64,000 bases of DNA from Euleptes europaea (lineage: Eukaryota > Chordata > Lepidosauria > Squamata > Sphaerodactylidae): assembly GCF_029931775.1 (NCBI RefSeq), contig NC_079323.1:2949001-3013000 (forward strand), in the 5' to 3' direction. Numbering within the stretch: the first letter of the stretch is position 1; each line of letters begins with the position of its first letter. Made by a program: the position numbers and the translations under genes. The notes under the pieces are model-generated. The model saw nothing but the letters and a program-made list of their open reading frames with translations. It did no database searches and was not told where the DNA came from. Shown piece by piece: positions 50,402-62,400 of this stretch.

Positions 50402-50757
50402 GGAAGTATTTTTTCACACAACGCATAGTTAACTTGTGGGACTCCCTGCCCCAGGATGTGGTGATGGCTGCCAACTTGGAAGGCTTGAAGAGGGGAGTGG
50501 ACATGTTCATGGAGGAGAGGGCCATCCATGGCTACTAGTCAAAATGAATACTGGTCATGATGCACACCTATCCTCTCCAGGATCAGAGGACCAGGCCTAT
50601 TATATCAGGTGCGGCGGAATACAGGCAGGATAAATGCTGCTGCAGCCATCTTGCTTGTGGGCTTCCTTGAGGCACCTGGTTGGCCACTGTATGAACAGAC
50701 TGCTGGACTTGATGGACCTTGGTCTGATCCAGCAGGGCCTTTCTGATGTTCTTATGT
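50402..50757 (+). mobile_element. CR1 3' end abutting the RNF169 CpG island
   Basis: TTTTTTCACACAACGCATAG to GGCCTTTCTGATGTTCTTATG. Confidence 0.9.
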
Positions 50758-51029
50758 GGAGGAGGAGGGTGCACGTGTGGAAGCGGCTGACGCTTGTCTT
50801 GTGGCAGTGTCTGCTGGGTTTTTTTCCCATGTGTGGCAAGGGGGCGGGCTCTTCCTGGGTTGCGTTCACACATGTGCTGTCCACTGTCGATGCATTTTGC
50901 AGCTGGGTTTTACTGTGTGAAACTGCAAAATCCACTTGCAAACGATTGTTAAAGTGCATTGAATGTGGATTGAAGGTGCGTAATTAAGTAAGTGTGAAAT
51001 TGCCCTCTGTGTGCATGTGACTGTGTGCA

Positions 51030-51145
51030 TGGAGTAGGGGTCTCTCTGTGTGTGGGGGGGGAGGTAGCTGTGGATTTCCTGCATTGTGCAGGGGGTTGGG
51101 CTAGATGACCCTGGTGTTCCCTTCCAACTCCAAGATTTTATGTTG
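51030..51145 (+). mobile_element. CR1 3' end
   Basis: GGATTTCCTGCATTGTGCAG, GGCTAGATGACCCTGG. Confidence 0.8.
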
Positions 51146-51419
51146 TCAGCAGGATTTGAACCCAAGTCCTTGCCCATTCTGGTCTGATACTGTCACCTTC
51201 TCCACACTGCCCATACAATCTATAACCACTTTCTAAAAACACTTGGGTGCCATGGCACCCAGGGGCACTGCATTGGGGACCCCTGGTTTATTGGATATCC
51301 AATTTGGTTGATTGTGTTGACTCACTTTACGTAATCCTCCTTGAGTCCTTGTGAGAAAGACGGACTATAAATAACATGAATAAAGTGCTTCATTTACTGA
51401 ACATGTGTTTATAGGAGGT

Positions 51420-51660
51420 AACCAGCATGGTGTAGTGGTTAAGAGCGGCGGACTCTAACCTGGAGAACCTGGTTCGATTCCCCACTCCTCCACATGAAGC
51501 CTGCTGGGTGGCCTCAGGCCAGTCACCGTTCTCTCCCAACTCTCTCGGCCCACGTGGAGGCAGGCAATGGCAAATCACCTCCCGTCTTGCCTTGAAAACC
51601 CTACGGGGTCACCATAAATGGGCTGTGACTTGACGGCACATGCTAACACACACAGAGATG
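51420..51660 (+). mobile_element. Sauria-type SINE: tRNA head with Bov-B tail
   Basis: Head ATGGTGTAGTGGTTAAGAG and GGTTCGATTCCCCACTCC. Tail CCATAAATGGGCTGTGACTTG, GACGGCAC, (AC)n. Shows that family B heads occur with the Bov-B tail. Confidence 0.9.
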
Positions 51661-51928
51661 GCAATAGTAATGTTTGTAATAAGAAAGGTGTGTGATTCCA
51701 CGTGTTCAAAATCACGTTTTCCTAAGTTGACTCACCGCTTGTTCATTCTTAAGAAGTCACTACCGCCTTGTGATCTTGTGTTCTGAGTCATTAATATGCG
51801 TTGTGGTTGTTGCTTGGGCATGAAAAGTGCGTGGTCATTAACTTAAATAGTTTTAGGCTTCTTTTCCCCCAAACGCCGAGCTTCTGTGCAGGGGGAAAAA
51901 GAGGTAGCTATCTGAATATGGTAGCTAG

Positions 51929-52225
51929 GAGCCCCATGGCGCAGAGAGGTAAGCTGCAGTACTACAGTCCAAGCTCTGCTCACGATCTGAGTTCGATCCC
52001 AATGGAAGTCGGTTTCAGGTAGCTGGCTCAAGGTGGACTCACCCTTCCATCCTTACGAGGTCAGTAAAATGAGCACCCAGCTTGCTGGGGGTAAAAGGAA
52101 GATGACTGGGGAAGGCACTGTCAAACCACCCCATAAACAAAGTCTGCCTAGTAAACGTCAGGATGTGACATCACCCCATGGGTCAGGAATGACCTGGTGC
52201 TTGCACAGGGGACCTTTATCTTTTT
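51929..52225 (+). mobile_element. tRNA-derived SINE, family C
   Basis: Full length, in RNF169 intron 1. Confidence 0.9.
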
Positions 52226-52559
52226 ACCTAAATATGGGTTGTTTGATGCTAGATGGGCTCTCTGAATATATCATACCTGGGGTTAATTAGGAGTGTAGTC
52301 CATGCAAATATGTTCTGGGGGCTTCTTTAAACTCTTAGAAGTGTGCATGCTTTAGTTTTAATTCTTGTGTTGGTCACTGTATTCTTAAGCTTTATGGACT
52401 TTGGGTTTGGCTCTTAGGGGCAAGTGAGGTGTTGTGTGAAAGACTTGGGGACATCTAAAAAGAAGCAGGAATGTGATTTGGAAGGAAAACAAACAAAAAC
52501 AGGAGGAGAGCTAAAACCTTCTGCTCATTCTCCCCCCCCCCGTTTTCTCTGACTGGGGG

Positions 52560-52765
52560 TGTCAGAGGTACACTATTTTCTCCAGGATCAGAGGAGCAGG
52601 CCTATTACCTTAGGTGCTGTGGAGCACAGGCAGGACAATGCTGCTGCAGTCATCTTGCTTGTGGGCTTCCTAGAGGCACCTGGTTGGCTGCTGTGTGAAC
52701 AGACTGCTGGACTTGATGGGCCTGGGTCTGATCCAGCATGGCCTTTCTTATGTTCTTACACATTT
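52560..52765 (+). mobile_element. CR1 3' end
   Basis: TTCTCCAGGATCAGAGGAGC to GGCCTTTCTTATGTTC. Confidence 0.88.
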
Positions 52766-52899
52766 GCTGTGGTTGTAAGAAAAATATCTACGCGAGTGCA
52801 GGGAGCAGAACCGAGCTGTGCGCTCCACCGTATGTGCGGCTGTTCCCTTTTTATATAAGCTGACATGAAGAAAGTAGATGCCTTTGAAATGTGATGTTG

Positions 52900-53230
52900 G
52901 AGGAGCATTTTACAGATACTGTGGACAGCCAAAAAGACAAATCAAGCCTGAATTCTCCCTAGAAGCTAAAATGACTAAACTGAGGTTATTGTACTTTGGT
53001 CACATTATGAGAAGACAAGAGTCACTGGAAAAGAAAATCATGCTAGGAAAAATAGAAGGCAGCAGGAAAAGAGGAAGACCCAACAGGAGATGGATGGACT
53101 CCATCAAGGAAGCCGTGGACCTCTGTTTGCAAGACCTGAGCAAGGCTGTCAAAGATAGGACATTTTGGAGGACATTGGTTCTTGGGGTCGCCATAAGTTG
53201 GAAACGACTTGACGGCACATAACACACACA
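52900..53230 (+). mobile_element. Bov-B (RTE) LINE, ORF C-terminus and 3' end
   Basis: Encodes TKLRLLYFGHIMRRQESLEK, GKIEGSRKRGRPNRRWMDSI, AVKDRTFW and WKRLDGT, matching the Bov-B C-terminus. The DNA ends GGCACATAACACACACA. This is the likely source of the SINE tails. Confidence 0.9.
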
Positions 53231-53329
53231 ATGTTAATGATATTGCTGGGTTATATTTTCACCCATTAAATTTATTTTCCAGCCTAGTTTTCAAACATAC
53301 ATTCTTGCCCTTGATTTCAAGTGGAGTTA

Positions 53330-53505
53330 TGGAAAGGAGGAAGACCCAACATGAGATGGATTGACCCTATAAAGGAAGCCACGGCCCTCCATTTGCAAGA
53401 CCTGAGCAAGGCTGTTAAGGATAAGGCGTTTTGGAGGCCCTTGATTCATAAGGTAGCCTTAATTCAGAAGAGACTTGGCAGCCCTTAACGTACACACACT
53501 TAAGC
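53330..53505 (+). mobile_element. Bov-B LINE 3' fragment, second copy
   Basis: AGGAGGAAGACCCAACATGAG to AGAGACTTGGCAGCCC; more diverged. Confidence 0.85.
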
Positions 53506-54040
53506 TGCCTTGGAGACCACTGGTAGAAATGTGGGGTATAAACCTTTTAAAGGACTAAAATAAGTGTCTTAGTTTGGCTGGGCCACTGAGCAAGGGTGGC
53601 TGGAGGGGAACGGGATGTAACCCTGTGAATGAAGCCAGGGAGTCATCCTCCACTCTTGCTGAATGTCCGAAGAGTTATTTGGGTTGCTGCTCTCACGGGT
53701 GGTTGAAAAAGTCCAGGCTTTTTTGTGGGGAGGGGGCTCGTGCCTAGTGACTGGCTGAGGGTAGAGCCAATTCACACGTTACAAAGCCCTGGTGTCCCCT
53801 CAGGTGTCCGTCTCAGGTCTTCTCTGGAAAGTTGTCTGCTGGCTGGTGGTGGTTTTGGAGTGCCAAGCTGGCTTCCTTTGTGGGTTAAGTTACCCTGAGG
53901 GTGGAAATCATGGCTGATTCTGAGATTCATGAGATTAGAGAACTGGGTAACCTGTTAATAGCTCAGTATGAAAAGACTGTAGTTAGAAGGGGAGGAAATA
54001 AACTGTAGTGCTGTACTATCAGTTTGATTCTTGGATATGA
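53506..54040. other. No recognised feature
   Basis: RNF169 intron 1; nothing identified. Confidence 0.5.
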
Positions 54041-54041
54041 G

Positions 54042-54190
54042 AGAAGAGTTGGTTTTTATATGCCGATTTTCTCTACCTTTTAAGGAGACTCAAACCGGCT
54101 TACAATCACCTTCCCCCCCCCACAACAGGCACCTTGTGAGGTAGGTGGGGCTGAGAGAGAAACTGGTTGAGAAAGTTGGCATATGAAAAC
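54042..54190 (-). mobile_element. tRNA-derived SINE, family B, 3' part
   Basis: GAGTTGGTTTTTATATGCCG to GAGGTAGGTGGGGCTGAGAG. Confidence 0.85.
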
Positions 54191-54232
54191 CAACACTACT
54201 TCTTACCAACTGGGTCCTGTCCTGCATGTCTT

Positions 54233-57200
54233 TTTTTTATATAATTTTTTTATTATTTTCCTTCATTTAATACATCTATATAAAAATCAACATTTAACAC
54301 TAAAATTTGATAAAAATAATAAAAAATCTATAAAATAGCTATAATAAACTTATAATGACTTCCCCTCCACCCTCTTCCACCTACAAATAAAGTGTACCTG
54401 CTTTTGCTATTTAAACTAATCCCCCCATTGATTAATGAATATGTATAAATATTTACTTATCGTATCTGATGTTATTCATTAAATATCTTATTATGTTCGT
54501 AATACAAAGTATACATGAGAGATTAAATCAAATAATATCCTTTAAACAGTCCCATTAAAAAATAACTTTCACAATAATTTCTCCATGCCTCCCATTCCCC
54601 CCAAAATTGTACATTGTCATTCTGATTTATCAAAGCCGTACGTTTCGCCATCTCTGTCAATTCCAGCATTTTATTTATCCAGTCTTTTTTGGTCGGTATC
54701 TCATCCATCTTCCATTTAGCTGTGTATATCACCTGTGCAGCCGTGGTGGCATATATTAACAAAATCCGATGAGTAATAATAGTGTCCGGTATCATGCTCA
54801 ATAGCATCATTTCAGGTGTTTTAGGAATATTTTGATGTAAAATCAGCCTTATTTCATTGTATATCATCTCCCAAAATTCCTTAGCTTTTTCACAAGTCCA
54901 CCAAATATGATGAAATGTTCCTACTTCTTTATTACATTTCCAACAGTTTGGTGACATTGTGGGAAATGATTTTGCTAATTTCTTTGGTGTTAAATACCAT
55001 TTATACATCATTTTATATATATTTTCTCTTAACAGTTGCGAGGATATGAGTTTAAAGTCTCTTGTCCATAGCCTTTCCCATTTTTGCAACATTATATCGT
55101 GGCCCAACATTTGCGCCCAACTAATCATAGTTGGTTTTATTCGATCTTGTTCACAATAAAGTTCTAACAATAGTTTATACATCCTAGATATTAGATGGTC
55201 ATTTGTATCCAGTAAAAGTTTCTGTAAAGTTGATTTGGTTTTAGAAAATCCTATTTTCAGATCTTGTTGAAAGACCAAATTAATTTGGTAGTACTGGAAC
55301 CAGGTCAATAAGTCTTTAACTTCTTCAAAGTCTTTAACTTCTTCATTTTTAACCTATCAAGATCTTTTGAAATGGGAAGGTATAAAATGTTCACTTAAAG
55401 TGAACATTTTATACCTTCCCATTTCAAAAGATCTTGATAGGTTAAAAATTGGGCAGGTCTTAATGGACGTAAAGTTAACATTTCTTCTGTTGAAACCCAC
55501 AACTGTGTTTTTACTTCTAGTAGGTGTTTATATCTAGTCCATATCCTATAGAGAGATGATTTAACCATATGTTGTTGGAATGATGCATGAGATTTAACTT
55601 TATTGTACCACAAATAACCATGCCATCCACGTCTATTGTCATATCCCTCTAAATCCAATAATCGTGTATTTTTTAAATCCATCCAGTCTTTCAACCATAC
55701 TAAAGCGGCCGCTTCAGCATATAATTTAAAATTAGGAAGTGCAAGTCCACCTCTTTCTTTCAAATCAATCAAGTATTTATATGCAATCCTTGGTTTTTTA
55801 CCTTGCCAGATAAAATTCATTAAGTCTTTTTTCCAGGTGTTAAAATATTTTACTTGGGATATAATGGGAAGATTTTGAAACAAAAATAGCAATCTTGGTA
55901 ATACATTCACCTGTATTGTCGAAATGCGGCCTAACAGGGACAAGTTCTTATTTGTCCAAATCATCATGTCTTTCTTTATCTCTTCCCATAATTTAATGTA
56001 ATTGTTAGTAACCAAGTCCGCATTCCTTGTAGGAATCCAAATTCCCAAGTATTTTACTTTAGTCGCTTTCTGCCAGCCTGTCATTGCAATAAAGTGTTTT
56101 TGTTCTGAACCAGAAACATTTTTAAAGATTGTTTGTGTTTTCTCTTGGTTAATTTTAAATCCTGAAACCTTGCCATAAGAGTCCAATATCTCCTTCAAAT
56201 TAATTGCAGATTTGTTGGGGTAATCCAAAATCAGTAATAGGTCATCCGCAAATGCCCTCACTTTAAATTCCTGTTTATTTATTTTTAACCCATTTACTTC
56301 CTGCGATTCACGAATCTTACAACATAAAAATTCTAAAACCAAGATAAAAAGCAAAGGAGAAACTGGACATCCTTGTCTCGTCCCCTTTTGTATATTACAT
56401 TCTCCAGATATTGATTCATTTACCAATATTTTTGCTTGCTGTTTAGTATATATAGTGTCTATGCCTCTTCTAAATTTTTCTCCAAAGTTCATTACTTCCA
56501 AGGTCTTTTTCATATAGTCCCAAGAAACCATATCAAACGCTTTTTCTGTATCTAAAAAAACAAAAGCTGCTTTATGTTGAATACTCTGTTCATAATACTC
56601 CAAGGCATCCAAAAGTACCCTAACATTGTCTTTAATTTGTCTTCCAGGGACAAAACCTGCTTGGTTGTTGTGAATCAATTCAACAATAAATTTTCTGATT
56701 CTGGATGATAAAACTGAAGCATAAATTTTGTAATCCACATTAAGTAACGAGATAGGTCTATAATTAGCCACTTTTTCAGGATCTCTTCCAGACTTATGAA
56801 TCAATGAAATAAAAGCATGTAACCATGTTTCTGGTATATTCCTGTATCCATTATTGAATTACAAAGCATCAAAAAAGGTTTCATCAGATGTGATTTAAAA
56901 GTACGATAAAATGCAGCGGTTATTCCATCTGGTCCTGGAGTTTTGTCTATTTTTTGTTTATTAAAGGCTTCTTCTAATTCCTGTTTTGCAAAAGATTCAT
57001 TTTGTTTAGTAAACATGTCCGGGATTTTTTTCTCCATGTTTGCTTCTTGCAAGGGTTCTTTAAGTTTAGATGTTGCAGATGACGGTGTTTGAAATGATCC
57101 AGATCTTGGACGGGTTGCAGACATTTAAAAATTATGCCTTGTTTTTAACATTTATTTTTAAGTCTTAGAAAGGCATTTCCACTATGTGGGTAGACTAATA

Positions 57201-57326
57201 GTCCATACTGAGCATAACCGCTAAAATATTTTCACCAGAATTATCCATAAATAGTAAAAAATAGCTTTTAAAAATTTTAAAATACCAGCGAGTTCTTGAG
57301 GATGCTCTTGGTCGGCAAGTATCAGG
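54233..57326 (-). mobile_element. L1 LINE, 3.1 kb, both ends present, internally deleted
   Basis: Exact 16-bp TSD CTGTCCTGCATGTCTT (54217-54232 / 57327-57342). Sense order: A-rich 5' part; a frame at 57124-56801 that opens MSATRPRSGSFQTPSS (apparently ORF1 N-terminus) and passes into the RT start KTPGPDGITAAFYRTF; then a 469-residue open RT frame (56804-55395) with YRPISLLN, KAFDMVSWDY, GTRQGCPVSPLLF and the AFADDLLLI catalytic box; then a C-terminal frame (55308-54523) with the knuckle CWKCNKEVGTFHHIWWTC. The endonuclease and most of ORF1 are absent. A 52-bp palindrome breaks the RT C-terminus at 55397. Confidence 0.92.
55345..55449. repeat. Perfect 52-bp inverted repeat with 1-nt spacer in L1
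   Basis: Arms 55345-55396 and 55398-55449 (ATTTTTAACCTATCAAGATC... and its complement). A 17-bp direct duplication of AAGTCTTTAACTTCTTC adjoins on the left (about 55309-55344). Confidence 0.95.
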
Positions 57327-57342
57327 CTGTCCTGCATGTCTT

Positions 57343-58511
57343 AACGTTCAAATTTGGTACAGTCTATAATGCTTTCTCATTGGCAGGACATGATGTGTGT
57401 GGTGTGTATCATGGGGTTTTTTGTTCAGAAGATTCCTTCGTGAGTCTTCCTGTGTCCCTTCCAGGGCCCTGCCCTTCTTGGCACCTGAAAGCCAAGGACT
57501 TTATGAGTCCTAACTTGTCGCCACACCTGCCTCGTGTTGAACTCTGGTGAGTTGTGCCCTTGCTTCACCCTGCATTTAAGGGCCAAGTGAGTTGGTCGAG
57601 GGCGTTCCCCAGGTGACGCTGGAAAATGGCTGTCATTTAGGGTGGGTTCATTCCTTATTTAGAACCAGCACGCCGTTCCCTCTGTAGCATCATGACCATG
57701 TGTGTCCTGCGTTTGAAAATAAGCGTGCCCGCTTCATCTTGGAAAGGCTCCAGTCTTTCAATGCATTAAAAAAAACTGTAGGGTATATGGAAATGTTTTT
57801 AAAAAGCCATCTAGAGAGATGGAAAAGAATGGGTTAGCAAATCCAATTTTGGCAGCCTTCTCCCATCAAGTTGTACGCGTTTAATCGCTGACACGGGAAA
57901 ATAATCTGAATTCTGGTGGCTCTTCGGACGACTTTGTCATGAATTCCTCTGAAAGGCTTCTTTGATTCCGGAGAGTAACTTGCCCGGGCACGTGTCTCGC
58001 AGAAGTGGGTGTGACTTCCAAAGCTGCTGTTAGAAATTTTACTAGGGATGCGTGAGAGGCAACGAAACCTGTGGGAATGTCTGTCTACCTTGTTTGCGAA
58101 GCATGATTTGTGGTTCTGCTGTGGAATGCATTAAGCTGTGCATGCAGCTAAAAGCCTACTATTCTCATACCTCTGACGTTTGGGTGTTCTGGAGGTGAAG
58201 GCCTGCTTTTGCTTAACTTCTTTTTTTGGCACACGACAGTCAACTGGAGGCATTTCCCTGTGGAAGGGAAAACGTAGTACGTATTGAGCACTTCTGGGCA
58301 TTCTGAGTGCCTCCCTAACTCAAAAGGCTTTAAACTGTTGTCTGTAGATGTGCTATTTTGCTAGCCCTCATGTTTTACGCGTGATTTTTGTGATAAAATA
58401 GACGCGAAGGCCCTGGAATTTGGGTGCAGGACCGCGGAACGATTAAGCTACATGCCCTTCCGGACTGTGTTTTGTGTTTTACCTCTTTCCGTCGCTCTCT
58501 TTTCTCTGCAG
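57343..58511. other. RNF169 intron 1, unique part
   Basis: No repeat or exon recognised over 1.2 kb; unusually repeat-poor for this window. Confidence 0.55.
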
Positions 58512-58588
58512 ACTTCATATTCAGAGCACCCATCACACTGAACAAGCCGGGCGAGCTTCACGAGGAATACCGAAGCCAACTGCGGAAG
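58512..58588 (+). CDS. RNF169: RNF169 exon 2
   Basis: After TCTCTGCAG the exon reads FIFRAPITLNKPGELHEEYR and then SQLRK before GTAATG. Human has FIFRAPIKLSKPGELREEYESQLRK, so the identity is secure. RNF169 is a nuclear protein that binds ubiquitylated H2A at double-strand breaks and limits 53BP1 and RAP80-BRCA1 recruitment. Intron 1 upstream is 8.35 kb and holds an L1 insertion. Confidence 0.96.
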
Positions 58589-59790
58589 GTAATGCTGTCG
58601 CGTATAGTATTAAATCTACTGCAGTCTTGATGTCTAAGGCAGTTGCTAGTAGCAACTGGCATGTGTCAGCCAGCAAGTATTTGGCTCCACGCCGAAGACA
58701 GCGTGCATTCTGCGTTCGTCACTTCACAGTGCTGAGTAACAACTCGGAGAGCCAGTGGGGTGCGTATGTCCCATTTTTAAGCCTTTGGCATCCAGGCTTT
58801 CTCCGAATCCTGTTTTCATTTTCTGTTTACGAGTCTAAAAGGAACATGAAACACTGACTCCTAAGCGTCGAGGCTTTTATAAATGTGGCTGGGGTGGTGG
58901 TATCACAGAATTCTTAACCGTTTTCCTGGCCTGGTTTAAACAGCCTGCCTCTCTGGCCTAGAAGGGCACGAAGCATGCCTTTTCCTCCCCCATCATAAGG
59001 AGGCTCATTAGGACGAAAGGAGAACTCTTCCCATAGAAAAGCGGGCGGTAGCTGCATACCCGTTTTCCGTGAATTTGATCTGAACCGGTAAGAGAATGCT
59101 AAGAGGTTACATAAGGTGCCGTGCAGCGTTTTCCAAACTTGTTGGGAAGGATTATAGGATAGAGCAGCAGCGCTCTAGGGAAACTGGGATTAACATGAAA
59201 AATGTTTCAGGAACGAAGGCTTCCGTGGACCAGTGATCCGATTCAGTATAGGGTAATACAATTAAACTTTTAAGAAAGAGGATGTAGAAACTGAATTCCT
59301 GTGTGTGTGTTTTTTTCTTTTTTTAAACTGCAGTAGGACTTTCATGATGCGGTAGTTTCCTCATACGACTTCTGATTATTTCCGTTGCATCAAATATGAG
59401 GGTAAATGTTTAAGGTTCCTGGAACTCTGACTGTGCCACATGTACGGTTTGGAGATGGATTTTTTTTTTGGTCCGCTTCCTATTTGGCCCCACTGGCCCT
59501 TCTCTCTTCCTCTTTAAACTTAACTGGCAGATCCAAGATATGCATTCCCTCTTTTCCAGCGCGTACACACCCTTTCTGAACTACTTCTGGTTGGGAGGGA
59601 GCGGGGCTCGGGAAAACTAAAGTTCACTCCAAAAAAAGAAGAGATTTTCAGTGCCTAAATTCTTCTTTTGGTCATTGCCAAGCCTTGTGGTTAAGTGTTA
59701 AAAAGCTGCTGCTAAAATAATTACTTGCAGCTGACTCATGTAAAGGTTCCAGAAATGGCAGATAAATTGCATGGTTACTTCACTGCTAAT
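58589..59790. other. RNF169 intron 2, largely unique
   Basis: No exon or repeat recognised. Confidence 0.5.
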
Positions 59791-59794
59791 AACA

Positions 59795-59975
59795 GCAGGG
59801 TCTGTAGCTCAGGAGTGGAGCATCTTGTCACGCACATTCACTCACTGGCGGTGCCAGTTAAAGGATCTCGAGTATTGGGAAAGATCTTATTCTGCCTGAG
59901 AGCTACCGCCACTCAGAGTAGGTGTTATTAAGCTAAAAGGGTCTTTCTTGGGATAAGACAGCTTCATATGTTCGC
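59795..59975 (+). mobile_element. tRNA-derived SINE, family A, diverged
   Basis: GTAGCTCAGGAGTGGAGC to GATAAGACAGCTTCATATG. Confidence 0.75.
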
Positions 59976-60007
59976 TATCACTACTTCTGTGGCTGATAGT
60001 ACTTAAA

Positions 60008-60120
60008 GCAGGGGTGTCAAACATAAGCCCTGGAGGCTGGATCTGGCCCTTTGAGAGCTCTTATCTGGTCCGCTAGCCAGCCAAGGCAACCCCCCCCCAT
60101 CCCAATCTTTGCTGAAAAAC
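60008..60120. mobile_element. hAT fragment (GGGGTGTCAAAC type)
   Basis: AGGGGTGTCAAACATAAGCC and GGATCTGGCCC; the same family as 41837-42581, truncated. Confidence 0.65.
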
Positions 60121-60185
60121 TGGACAATCTGTCAGAGGGCCCGCTGTCTTTAGCTGCTTTCCCTCACACAAAGGGTGCCAAGGCC

Positions 60186-60402
60186 TTGAACACATGAAGC
60201 TGCCTTATACTGAATCAGACCCTTGGTCCATCAAAGTCAGTATTATCTACTCAGACCGGCAGCGGCTGTCCAGGGTCTCAGGCAGAGGCCTTTCAAATCA
60301 CCTACTTGCCTAGCCCCTTTAACTGGAGGTGCTGGGGATTGAACCTGGGACCTTCTGCATGCCAAGCAGATGCTCTGCAAACTGAGCCACAGCCTTCACC
60401 CT
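60186..60402 (-). mobile_element. tRNA-derived SINE, family A, full length
   Basis: CATGAAGCTGCCTTATACTG to GATTGAACCTGGGACC and TGAGCCACAGCC. Confidence 0.9.
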
Positions 60403-60645
60403 GAGCAGCTCTGCTGGCAGGTTCTTTCTCCCACTGGGCCCTATAGATCGTCAGCCCTTACCAACGGAGCGGGCTTTAACCGTTGCTAATGATCTGGAAG
60501 GAATTAAGGCCCACCAAATCATTACAGGCCCCTTAGAGAAGGTGGAGATAAAGCCCCCTAGTTACATGATCTGCAAGAAGGATATTTGTTGAAACCCCAT
60601 ATTTATTTGCAAGTAAAACTGCCCTCCACCATTCCTTGTTTCTAG

Positions 60646-60789
60646 CTGAGAGATGAAAAGTTGCAGGAGGAGAGAACTCCGGAGGATTTTATTCACAAGC
60701 TGATTTTTGAGGACGCCGAGGCAGGGAGGAGAAAAGCAGAAGTTCAGAAGAAGGAGGAGTCTTCAGCAGTCAAGATGACACAGGAGCAC
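60646..60789 (+). CDS. RNF169: RNF169 exon 3
   Basis: Acceptor TTTCTAG, donor GTGAGT, 48 codons in phase 0. It encodes LRDEKLQEERTPEDFIHKL, then an acidic/basic helix-like stretch ending MTQEH. The human counterpart starts REEKLQEEKTSEDQIHKLL. The second half is less conserved. Confidence 0.94.
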
Positions 60790-61399
60790 GTGAGTGACTC
60801 ATGGCTGTGATGTGCGCCTTTGCCAAGGAAGTGGCCGTATGTGTGTTCTCCCAAAAGACATCCTTGTCTCTGCTCAAATGGAACGGGGTCCTGGCACACA
60901 TTAGAGGAGACAAGTGGGGGCCTGCGAAACCCGCGGGGGGATCCCTCCTCCTATTGCTGAGCCTGCTGAGGCCACCCCCCATCCTGATCTCGGCTGGCGG
61001 GGCTGCAGGGGGCTCGCCACCCAAGGAAGCCTCCCTCCCTCCCCGTCCTGATCGCATAGGTGACTGTCAGTGTCCCTGCCAGTCTGGAGCAACTGACTCT
61101 GGGCCAGCAGGGGATCCTGGCAACTTCCAACAATAGCGTGCATTCTCTGTGCATGCTCAGAGAATGCTTTCTTTAGTTTTGGGGGGATTTAAACCCCCTG
61201 TTGTTTTTTTAAGGTTCAGATTTTTCTGCAGACCTAGGGGTCCCCTAAGTCTGCAGAAAAATCTGTTGGGGGTGAGTGTGCCCCCTCTCTGAGAATTTAG
61301 GCATCCTAAGGCAGGGGGCACACTTGGGAATTAGATATATAGATAAGAAAAGAGGTGCTTTAAAGAGGAGGCAGAAGTCCTACCGCCCCTCTTCCTACT
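60790..61399. other. RNF169 intron 3, no recognised feature
   Basis: GC-moderate; short inverted pair AGTCTGCAGAAAAATCTG / CAGATTTTTCTGCAGAC near 61205-61265. Confidence 0.5.
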
Positions 61400-61600
61400 G
61401 CCCCAAAGATCTCTAGGTTGTCTGATAATAATCTACTGGTGGTCCCTCGCCCTAAGAGTGTGCGGCTGTCCTTGACCTGGTGGAATGCTCGGTCTGGTGA
61501 CCTCAGGGCCCTGCAGGATCTGAAAGAGTTCCGCCGGGCCTGCAAGACAGATCTATTTCGCCAGGCCTACAGTTGAGGGCAGCCGCGGGTATTAGATCTG
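61400..61600 (+). mobile_element. LINE 3' fragment (L2-like)
   Basis: Encodes VRLSLTWWNARSGDLRALQD then LKEFRRACKTDLFRQAYS; a common lizard LINE terminus. Family name uncertain. Confidence 0.6.
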
Positions 61601-61679
61601 CTGGCCTCCCTACCCCCCCCTTTTCCAGGCTACATACTATATCAACAGAGTGGGTGGCCTGCCGCCTATCTCGGTCAAT

Positions 61680-62400
61680 ATGATTGATTGGAATTTAGGT
61701 GCCATCTGCAGAATCAGAGGAACATGCCTACTATATTAGGTGCTGTGGAATACGGACAGGATAATGCTGCTGCAGTTGTCTTGTTGGTGGGCTTCCTAGA
61801 GGCACCCGGTTGGCCACTGTGTGAACAGACTGCTGGACTTGATGGGCCTTGGTCTGATCCAGCAGGGCTTTTCTTATGTTCTTAAGGCTTTAATAGGGGA
61901 GTGGACATATTCATGGAGGAGAGGGCTATCCACAGCTTCTAGTCAAAATGGATACTAGTCATGATGCATCCCTGTTGTTTCCAGGATCAGAGGAGCATGC
62001 CTATTATATGAGGTGCTGTGGAACACAGGCAGGATGCTGCTGCTGCAGTCGTCCTGTTTGTGGACTTCCTAGAGGCACCTGGTTGGCCATTGTGTGAACA
62101 GACTACTGGGCCTTGGTCCAAACCAGCAGAACCTTTCTTATGTTCTTGAGGAGGAAAGGGCTACCCATGGCTGCTAGTCAAAATGGATACTAGTCATGAT
62201 GCATACCTATTCTCTTCAGGTCAGAGGAGCAGGCCTATTACATTAGGTGCTGTGGAACACAGGCAGGACAATGCTGCCACAGTCGTCTTGTGGGCTTCCT
62301 AGATGCACCTGGTTGCATCTGTTTGGACAGACTGCTGGACTTGATGGCCCTTGGTCTGATCCAGCAGGGCTTTCTTATGTTTTTATGAGCCTTAGTCCTA
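61680..62400 (+). mobile_element. Three tandem CR1 3' ends
   Basis: About 61680-61885, 61886-62150 and 62151-62400, each with CAGGATCAGAGGAGC or a variant, GAACACAGGCAGGA and TTCTTATGTT. Confidence 0.88.

Noticed and set aside
49513-50529. 338-residue minus-strand open frame over the CpG island
   Set aside because: Very high GC removes stop codons; the text is Pro/Arg/Ala low complexity, opposite to RNF169 exon 1, and runs into a CR1 tail.
54959-55878. Plus-strand frames of 66-80 residues at 54959 and 55636
   Set aside because: Antisense shadows of the L1 reverse transcriptase.
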